Shown here in pieces: positions 57,340 to 64,000 of a DNA stretch of 64,000 nt; within the stretch, counting starts at the first letter, position 1; the number at the start of each line of letters is the position of its first letter. The notes beneath the pieces were generated by a model, which worked only from the letters and a program-made list of their open reading frames with translations, was not told the origin of the DNA and did not search any database. This DNA is from Epiperipatus broadwayi (taxonomy: Eukaryota > Onychophora > Udeonychophora > Euonychophora > Peripatidae). The stretch spans positions 1,322,001-1,386,000 of the forward strand of contig JAQFVV010012536.1 in NCBI GenBank assembly GCA_028023455.1, given 5' to 3'. A program made the translations under genes and the position numbers.

Positions 57340-58010
57340 CCACCCTGAGGCAAAGATTCTTGACACACCCATGTATGTAGCATAATTCCCGTGTAATGTC
57401 AATCCGTCGTTCTTATATATCAAATGTTCACATCTAAGGACTGTGTTATTTGACCTAGAATGAGGAAAGCAATAAAACCATGTGTGCTTTCTTAACAAAT
57501 GCTGGATTAAGTTTTCGTTGTATTTAGGTAGCATAGTATTTTAAGTATAGAAAAAAAAATTAAACTGTCAGGCGAAAGGTATGTTGAAGTCATGACAAAG
57601 TTATATTATGATAAACATGGTGCATTACCAATGATAATTTGGTTAATTTATTCCAACAATGTCAATACCCCTGTAGACTTTTATGAACCTTTTTTTCCAT
57701 CATTAAAATACCAAGTATTTTTATTACGCATGCTTTTCTACAGCGTATATTACCCATGTGAGTATTTATTATAAAGAAATAACTCAGATTATATGTTATT
57801 GAACAAGAAGTAACTGAATCTTCTGGAGAGTTATATACACAAATAAACTCTTTAAATGACAGATGATACCTCTCTCGTTTCACCATTGGTTGTTATATAT
57901 AGTTACTTTCTTTTCAGTTACTTATAATCTGAGTTATTTATTTATAAATATTAAACAAAGTTTTCATTTTATGTTCAGATATTGTAACTTAATACACTGT
58001 ACAGGTATAC
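57340..58010. other. AT-rich DNA, small foldback
   Basis: No gene. AACTCAGATTATATGTTATTGAAC... (57781) and its approximate complement ATAATCTGAGTTATTTATTTAT (57924) form a loose inverted repeat around 57780-57950. Confidence 0.4.
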
Positions 58011-58013
58011 ACA

Positions 58014-58360
58014 TACCTGCACATATATATGTAAAATATAAGGAATTTGAACTTAGACTTTCACATGACCCTCAACTCTCCATGCCATCTCATATTGCTT
58101 ACCCACCTGAACACACACATGTTGAAAAGATAAATAATCACCAATATGCGTATTTCTTACTAAATCAGCACTCCTCAGTTGGTCCAGATTACCATCTCCA
58201 CACATATATACAATCAGTGCCCAGCTCTATATTAAGATAGCCAATCTTCATACTTTAATGGACAGGCATCAAACTACTCCAACCCACAACTCTTCAGCTA
58301 TCCATTTCATTGAAAATCTGATAATGGAACATTCAAAACCCATGTATGCCAAAGTTGCCA
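58014..58360 (-). repeat. Dispersed repeat, family H4, copy 2
   Basis: The most complete copy. It starts ACATATATATGTAAAATATAAGGAATTTGAAC and runs through the ribozyme block to AAAATCTGATAATGGAACATTCAAA. It serves as the reference for the split copy at 35.9-36.5 kb. Confidence 0.85.
58140..58183 (-). ncRNA. Hammerhead ribozyme, type I, H4 copy 2
   Basis: Minus strand: ACCAA/UUGGU stem I (5 bp), core CUGAGGA, stem II UGCU/AGUA (one G-U), GAAA, 2-bp stem III with loop ACGC, AUA triplet. Against copy 1 stem II shows a consistent change (AGCA to AGUA, still paired). Confidence 0.7.
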
Positions 58361-58482
58361 TCCTACCCATGTTGACGCTAGTCAATCTGACCCCTCATGT
58401 ACCAAAGAATAATCCATTTTTACATACATATACGAGAGATGGACAGAACTTTAACGGATGTTTCAATATGTAACTTATTACA

Positions 58483-58805
58483 CTGTACAGGCTTACACAC
58501 ACCTGCACATATATATGTAATATATAAGGGACTCGAACTCAGACTTTCACATGACTCAAGTCTCCATGCCACTGTAACACACATGTTGGAAAGATAAATA
58601 ATCAATATACGTATTTTGTGATAAACTAGCACTCAACAGTTGGTCCAGAATAACATCTCCATACATATATACAATCAATGCTCAGCCTTATATTAATATA
58701 GCCAATCTTCATACTTAATGGACAGGCTCCAAACTACTTTAACCCACAACTCTTCAGCCATACATTTCATTAAAAATCTGATGATGGAATGTTCAAAGCC
58801 CATGT
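58483..58805 (-). repeat. Dispersed repeat, family H4, copy 3
   Basis: Same block order as copies 1 and 2. The hammerhead core is mutated here (CUGUUGA, and CAAAA in place of GAAA), so it should be inactive. Confidence 0.85.
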
Positions 58806-58859
58806 GTTATCTAAACTAAAGCTTTGCTTTGATTCTCTAAATATTCAAATGGTGATTTT

Positions 58860-59395
58860 TATCAATTATTCTATAAACATATATGATCAATAGATCAAAT
58901 TCACTTCTTTAAATAAAATTATGCAAACAAAATAAGCATATATGACAACAAATGCTACAAAAACAGAGATATCTGTCTTTGTAAAAAGTTTATTTACATA
59001 TCATTGGAAGCTTAAGTATTCATTATATGAACTTCAACTAATCATGAAAAAAATAAAGCATAAAGTGCCGATGAAATTTGTGTAAAAATGAAGAACAGCT
59101 GCTTGAACAGATCAGGTCTGAACTATTACTTAAACAAATGACCATATTGACATTATCCTATTCTGGCTATATCATGAAATTATCTAATTTATTAAATGAG
59201 GGAAAGAAAGGCACAATTGTAATAAAGTGTACACCATTCACTAACTAAAGTAATAAGATGACTTAAAATAGCCTAAAAATATATGACAGCACATTCTGAA
59301 GGAATGCTATTTATATTATTAACCAAAAGACAATGCCAATTTAATGACACCTAATAGGAAAACTAATAATTTATAATGTTAAATAATAAGTTGTT
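58860..59395. other. AT-rich DNA, nothing recognised
   Basis: No supported feature. Confidence 0.4.
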
Positions 59396-59397
59396 TT

Positions 59398-59842
59398 ATT
59401 TGGCAAAACATTTTTAATGTCTGTGACTGAAAAGGTTTTTTATTATTTTCCTCATATGAAATTTTGTTTTTTTCTTAGATACAACTGAGTATACTTTGAG
59501 TGTGGTTTACCAAAATTATAGATGTCACTGCTTGTCTAGGTGTGCTGCCCTATTAATACTGAGAATTAATTATGTATGCATGATTATTTAAATTAGGTTT
59601 TACATATTCAATTTGGTCGAAAGTTGAACAGGTTTCTTTCCAGTTTAAGTAATTATGCATACATAATTGCTCCTCTATATTATTAATAGAGCAGCATATT
59701 TAGCCAATCAGTGAGAATTATGATTCTGCTGAACCATATCGAAAATGCACTCTGCTATATCTAAGACGTAAAAAAATATTTCATATGAAGGAAATAATAA
59801 AAACCTTTTTGTTGTGGATATTAAAAATGTTTTGCTGACTAA
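59398..59842. repeat. Foldback element, ~445 bp
   Basis: Outer blocks GGCAAAACATTTTTAAT (59402) and ATTAAAAATGTTTTGCT (to about 59838) are inverted, as are AGGTTTTTTATTATTTTCC...CATATGAAAT and its complement, and inner blocks GCTGCCCTATTAAT / ATTAATAGAGCAGC and AATTATGTATGCAT / ATGCATACATAATT. Non-coding. Confidence 0.75.
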
Positions 59843-59849
59843 AATTACA

Positions 59850-60190
59850 AATACCAACAAAAAGGGAATATAGTAGTATTAAATAACACTAATCAAATGG
59901 TTTATTGATCAGGAATTTATACGAAGTTCGCCTACCAAAAGTGACAGAGGGGCAACGGTGATTTTTTTTTTCTCTTAAACCCCAGAGTCCTCTATTCTGT
60001 TACACATCATATGGAATAAACTATTTAAAGATCATCTTTGAATACTAATAAACATTGCCATGCAATTACATTTATAGGTTGGAGTATTCCCATCTTCTAA
60101 TATTAGATAGTGAATATTTAGAATAATTTTAAACTTATTTAAATTTTTCATTATATTTAACTGTTATCAATAGCACACAGGTTAGCATAT
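59850..60190. other. AT-rich DNA, nothing recognised
   Basis: No supported feature. Confidence 0.4.
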
Positions 60191-60194
60191 GGAC

Positions 60195-60345
60195 AACATT
60201 CAAGAGGTATTATTATTCTCTCTTCTTCAGATGCTTCTGGTCTGACCAATGCAGTACTAGCATGGGAATCAAACCTGGACCTTTAGATTGTTAGATATTG
60301 AATTTTAAGTTACATCTCTAAGCAATTGATCTAGTTAATAGAGGG
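60195..60345 (-). repeat. tRNA-derived SINE, minus copy
   Basis: On the minus strand: a weak box A (TAACTAGATCAATTGCTTAG), TTAAAATTCAATATCTAAC, box B-like CCAGGTTTGATTCCC (60264-60278), then the tail CTGAAGAAGAGAGAATAATA...TGAATGTTGT. Same family as the plus copy at 60463. Confidence 0.65.
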
Positions 60346-60384
60346 TTACATTAAAATTCAATATCCATGTTGGTTAGAATGTTA

Positions 60385-60620
60385 CCTTAAAATTCAATAT
60401 CCAACCATCTAAAGATACAGATTCAATTCCTATGCTAGTGCTGTTAGTGGTCAGACAAAATAGCTCAGTTGATTAGCATGTTAACTTAAAATTCAATATT
60501 CAAGAATATAAGGGTTCAGATTCGATTCCCATGATAGTGCTGTCATTGGTCATGCTAGCAATATCTGAAGAAGAGAGGAAAATAATGCCACTCAAAATGT
60601 TATGTATATACTAATTGGTA
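60385..60620 (+). repeat. tRNA-derived SINE, plus copy with partial duplicate
   Basis: A partial copy (60385-60462) is followed by a fuller one: box A AATAGCTCAGTTGATTAGCA (60467), box B GATTCGATTCCC (60519-60530, near-consensus), then the body and tail CTGAAGA (60565-60571), a GAGAGG/CCACTC hairpin and AAAATGTTATG. With the minus copy at 60195 it forms an inverted cluster, tails outward. Polymerase III boxes imply transcription; no protein. Confidence 0.7.
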
Positions 60621-60760
60621 TGCTATTACTATCAATAACAAAGTAATTGGAAAATTTAAATAAAGTTTAAATTTTTGCTAATGGCATTCAATATTGAATA
60701 TTAGATATATTCAACTAAAATTCCATCATCATAAACCTTCAGGAAAACACTGCTAAGTAA
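60621..60760. repeat. Relic of the 3.1-kb foldback family
   Basis: Carries AAATTTAAATAAAGTTTAAATTTTT and CATCATCATAAACCTTCAGGAAAA, matching the core and ends of the repeat at 3070-3355. Confidence 0.55.
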
Positions 60761-60769
60761 TATTTTTTC

Positions 60770-61620
60770 AACTTAAAAAAAACCACTTCTATCACCCAAT
60801 GATGCTCTAACTTGATAAGTATTTAGGTAGAATATCAAGTCTGTCACTTTAGAAAGAAATATTTCACTATATGGGAACTTCTAAAATTATCTAAGAACTT
60901 TGGAGGTGCAATGAATTCTCTTTTTCTTTGCATTTGAAATCAACCAATGGATCAAAAGACTAAATCCAGCAATCCCTTAGTATGGCATTCAAAAATCTTG
61001 ATCACATTCTATCTTCTTACCACATTCATTAATATATATATCATCAAAACCAATTAACACATAGACAATCCCAATATCAATAATAATCCACAATTTCAAA
61101 CTGTTGTCAAGGCAACCTTCTTTTAACAATAAAGATGGAATCCCTTATATATATATATATATATAACAACTGACAAATCAGTTTTACAATATAACAAACA
61201 TTATTATTTGTACTATATTATGTTTAAGCTTTCTAAAGTTCATCTTAAGCACAAGAATAGAAAAAAAGGTAATATTATTGGCATCGAAATGAATTTTAGA
61301 AAAAAATACTTCTAGTCAAATCAAAAGTTTCATTAATGAATAATACAAGTTGAAGAAAATGTCTTAAAACATACTTTCACTGACCAAGTATGAGGTGGAA
61401 ATAGTGCCTAGCTTGAGTAACTTTAGTGAAAATAAAATCTTCTAGCATTCTATCAAAAGCCTAAAAAAGATAATGATTTGTATGAAATGTTAATTTTTTT
61501 AGTAATATCTGATATATTAAATCCCATGTGATTTGTTGGAGTTGGTAAAGTGTCTGACTTGGGATTGGCAGTTTTAGCACTCCGAGTTCTGGTGCTCAAA
61601 CTTCTTACGAATTTCTGAAC
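60770..61620. other. No gene recognised
   Basis: AT-rich. Contains the third copy of the 55.8-kb dispersed repeat (61045-61140), a (TA)n tract at 61146-61164, and otherwise nothing I can support. Confidence 0.4.
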
Positions 61621-61622
61621 AA

Positions 61623-61757
61623 TAAAGCCATTAACATTTTTTTCTCGTGTGTCATAGCATTATCCGGGATGCGAATCCGCTAGCCCGGGACAACTGCCTG
61701 TAAAGCAGCCGTCTCTGACCTCTTGGCCACCAATGCTCGACTAAAGCCATTAACATT
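61623..61757 (-). mobile_element. tRNA-derived retroposon with 16-bp target duplication
   Basis: The insert 61639-61741 is flanked by perfect 16-bp direct repeats TAAAGCCATTAACATT (61623-61638 and 61742-61757). On the minus strand it reads as a class II (Leu/Ser-like) tRNA: acceptor AGCATT...AATGCT (6 perfect pairs), A box TGGCCAAGAGG, anticodon arm CTGC-TTTACAG-GCAG, long variable arm TTGTCCCGGGCTA, B box GATTCGCATCC, then TATGACACACGAG and an A-run of 7. Target duplication plus A-tail show LINE-type retroposition. It is ~100 bp, with almost no body beyond the tRNA part. T-arm mismatches suggest it is not a working tRNA. Confidence 0.8.
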
Positions 61758-61759
61758 GT

Positions 61760-62770
61760 CTTTGGATGATATTAGACATGGCAATAATTGTTGAATACAT
61801 ACTTTAAAACCTTAAATGTATAGACGGTAAAATAGTTATGCAATGATGAGTAAACTTTTCTGACTGCAGGGTCACATGGGATTTTGTAAGGTTTCTATTG
61901 GTCACATGTAAAAGATGGTTTTACTTTTCAATACGTGAGCACTCATAGTAGAATAATGTACTGCAGCCATGTTGAAAACTGATTTCTTGTATTCACAATG
62001 AATTTTCATGAAATAAAGCTCTTAAAATCTGTTTTGTACAATGTTAGGTTGAGTTCAATGCTGTGTGTATATATGGTGTATGTGTGTATATGTATTGCTT
62101 CTTTATATAATTTTACATACTTAAAATTTTCTTTTAAAAATCATAGAATTTTGCATAGGCCACACATGTCATTGTTGTTGACTGCATATATGGCCTGGAG
62201 GCTATTGTTTGCCCACCCTTGTATTAATGCGTAACACATCTTTTGACAAAATATTTTTTCACCCTTTTTTTTAAATCTAGAAACTAAAGTATCAAAGGCC
62301 TTTTTTGACCAATACAAAAATAACAAGTAGTTATTTACAGTAATAGTGTCTACATCAAGGCAAAAGAATGCATTAAAATATAGCCTATCGTTAAACCCAA
62401 TTATAGCAATAAATTCAGAATTTCCCATTTGGGTATTAGATATATCTGCATAACTTACCTTTCTAAAAATAGATTTGTAAAGACTTATTTATACACGAGT
62501 GTGTAAAAAAAAATTCAAGAGCATAATAAAACATTACTGGTTAAGGCTACACTGCTACATTTCATAAGTTAAAAGCATTTTTTCCTTAACATATATAGAG
62601 ATGTTTGTTCACCAAATTCACTCTACCAAAGTGAAACACGAAATTCATATTGGTGTAACATAATAATACTAAAGACCTTCATTTACATGTCATTTGATAT
62701 TCTGACAATATAATGGTTAAGATCATAGAATTTACTGGCATATTCTTGGGCTTACCAATAACCTAGTATA
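61760..62770. other. No gene recognised
   Basis: AT-rich. At 62150-62228 the minus strand reads CAAGGGTGGGCAAAC...GGCCATATATGC, reminiscent of a hAT-type terminal sequence, but no partner end was found. Open frames at 61998-62428 have no family motifs. Confidence 0.35.
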
Positions 62771-62772
62771 TA

Positions 62773-62936
62773 AAACAAGGCAAAACTCTCCATACAGTAG
62801 TGCCACCCTGTGCCAACCAGAGTAATTAATGGATGCCAGAAGGCTTTGCAAAAAATCACTATAAGCCTTCTGGCATCCATTGATTACTCTGTTTGGCACA
62901 GGGTAGCACTAGTGTATGGAGAGTTTGCCTTGTTTA
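62773..62936. repeat. H3 foldback family, minimal copy without ribozyme
   Basis: A near-perfect palindrome: AAACAAGGCAAAACTCTCCATA at the left and its complement at the right, with CCAGAGTAATTAATGGATGCC and GGCATCCATTGATTACTCTG inside. The centre, including the hammerhead block, is deleted. The family flank GTGCTAGTATAAAAGATGGTTATCATGTGATG follows. Confidence 0.8.
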
Positions 62937-63119
62937 AGAACAATTATGTGCTAGTATAAAAGATGGTTATCATGTGATGTTTAGTGGCTTAACATAGGAT
63001 ATAGTTTCATATACAAGATTTGTCTCAAATCAACATCTCCCTTGTTTCATATTAATCCATATAACTACAATTAAGGAAGTAAGGTAATTCTCATGATGTT
63101 CCAAACAATTTTTTTTTCC

Positions 63120-63400
63120 AGATCCTATTTTAAAAAGCCAGCTGAATTCAATCTTCCTACTTACAAATGAAGTCTCATGAATAGATTCCTAAATAACCCA
63201 TAATCCTTGTGATCATCTGCTTCATAAATGGAATTTGTCGGTCACTGATCTATGCCAATGTGGATAGAAAATCCAGACCATGAACCACATAATAAATAAT
63301 GGGTAAATCTATGATTACTACAGCCAAATTGAAGGACTTCATAAAGCCATTAGTGAATTTATCTCCTGATTGGAAGTCATGGTAATCAGAATGCATAAGC
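63120..63400 (+). pseudogene. LINE 3' end remnant (Cys/His zinc-knuckle region)
   Basis: Frames interrupted by stops read AEFNLPTYK, LMNRFLNNP, HKWNLSVTDLCQCG, IQTMNHI, then GLHKAISEFISWLE. This is the order at the C-terminus of many jockey/CR1/RTE-type LINE proteins (NRFRTG..., C-x-CG..QTM.HI..C, then the WL end). Only about 90 codons survive, with no RT nearby, so it is a 5'-truncated fossil. Confidence 0.6.
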
Positions 63401-64000
63401 ATAGGAAATGGTGATCATATGATATTTTAATGGTTTTTATTTTCTTGTTAACTTTTTTCTTATCTGTTTTTCCTGATTAAGAAAAACGGAATATATTTAC
63501 AATATTGTTGACCTTTGATTTATTACATTAATAGAAGTATTGAGTTAGGTAAAAGTAAACCATCCTTTAAATAGTTTATTGCAGGGTAAATCATCTTCAA
63601 TAATCCCTCGTTGAAGTCTACAGCCTTAATAAGTGATAGAAGCCAGCTTGCAGTTATATCTTTCAGTCAAAGAAAATTATAATGAAATTCATTTAAATGC
63701 AGACTGAGATATTAAAATAGGTTACAATGATATAAAAAATATTTATTATAGAATTTTTGCATCACACTGGAATGCTATTTGCAGTACAATTACCACACAC
63801 ACATTTATGTAGTTAGAAAGTTGACATATTTATACATATATGTAAAAAAAAAATTAAAGATTTATTATTCAAGATATCAAATTTTAGCATAGGTAAAAAA
63901 AATTATTTTATTTAAATAAATTAATATTTTCTCTTTTTTTCTTTCAAAAATGGTCCATTAATTTTAACACACACAAAAAAAAAACTCTAATCACTTTGAT
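63401..64000. other. AT-rich DNA, nothing recognised
   Basis: A weak H3 flank motif (GGTGATCATATGATATTTTAATGG) lies at 63410. Otherwise no feature to the end of the window. Confidence 0.4.

Noticed and set aside
61639-61741. Functional tRNA gene
   Set aside because: T-arm mismatches, an A-tail and a target-site duplication show a retroposed copy.
62150-62228. hAT-like terminal sequence CAAGGGTGGGCAAAC
   Set aside because: No partner end, 8-bp target duplication or transposase found nearby; it remains only a resemblance.

Overview
This is an AT-rich (by eye well over two thirds A+T) nuclear window from a eukaryote, most likely an invertebrate animal. Reasons: no bacterial-type operons; no long intact host gene; and a repeat content typical of metazoans (RTE/BovB-type LINE, Penelope-like elements with a GIY-YIG endonuclease, a Merlin DNA transposon, Ty3/gypsy-type LTR elements, tRNA-derived retroposons, foldback elements, microsatellites). 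I cannot name the species. Almost everything recognisable is mobile DNA or its remains. The only host-gene hints are a candidate first coding exon at 12016-12059 and a promoter-like stretch with a tiny ORF at 5484-5931.

The most interesting content is a set of repeat families that each carry a type I hammerhead self-cleaving ribozyme (HHR). Family H1 is a 409-bp satellite: 8 forward units (15216-18554) flip with no spacer into 11 reverse units (18555-23036). Family H2 (53762-55777) is a diverged ~414-bp relative with the same inverted layout. Between H1 and H2 the ribozyme core is kept and stem I changes by compensating pairs (CCCUCA/UGAGGG versus CUUUCA/UGAAAG). Family H3 is a dispersed foldback element (about 1.37, 28.4, 36.0, 40.0 and 62.8 kb, with relics elsewhere). 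Family H4 is a ~330-bp dispersed repeat (3.5, 57.0, 58.0 and 58.5 kb). In H1, H2 and the complete H3 copy, left-arm ribozymes lie on the minus strand and right-arm ribozymes on the plus strand, so they point outward from the inversion centre. The layout resembles Penelope-associated hammerhead repeats and metazoan retrozymes.

Layout. 1-8.9 kb: AT-rich DNA with foldback repeats, HHR relics, a MITE and a long (TAA)n microsatellite. 9.0-11.3 kb: an RTE-type endonuclease remnant running in the same frame into a Penelope RT plus GIY-YIG remnant. 11.7-15.2 kb: the candidate first exon and mostly empty DNA. 15.2-23.0 kb: array H1, then a 500-N assembly gap. 23.5-28.4 kb: LTR element A (coiled-coil ORF, integrase tail, 3' LTR). 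28.4-32.5 kb: an H3 copy and degraded RTE pieces with a nested MITE. 33.75-35.73 kb: a Merlin transposon with TIRs, an 8-bp target duplication and a broken transposase. 35.9-38.1 kb: an H3 foldback nested in H4, then an inverted Penelope remnant. 41.2-49.0 kb: LTR element B, a structurally complete non-autonomous element with ~2.7-kb LTRs and a 258-aa ORF of unknown function. 53.8-55.8 kb: array H2. 57-64 kb: H4 copies, foldbacks, tRNA-derived retroposons and a LINE 3' remnant.

No element here looks able to move on its own. The Penelope, RTE and Merlin coding regions are interrupted, and both LTR elements lack a visible reverse transcriptase. The ribozyme repeats encode no protein and would need outside enzymes to spread.
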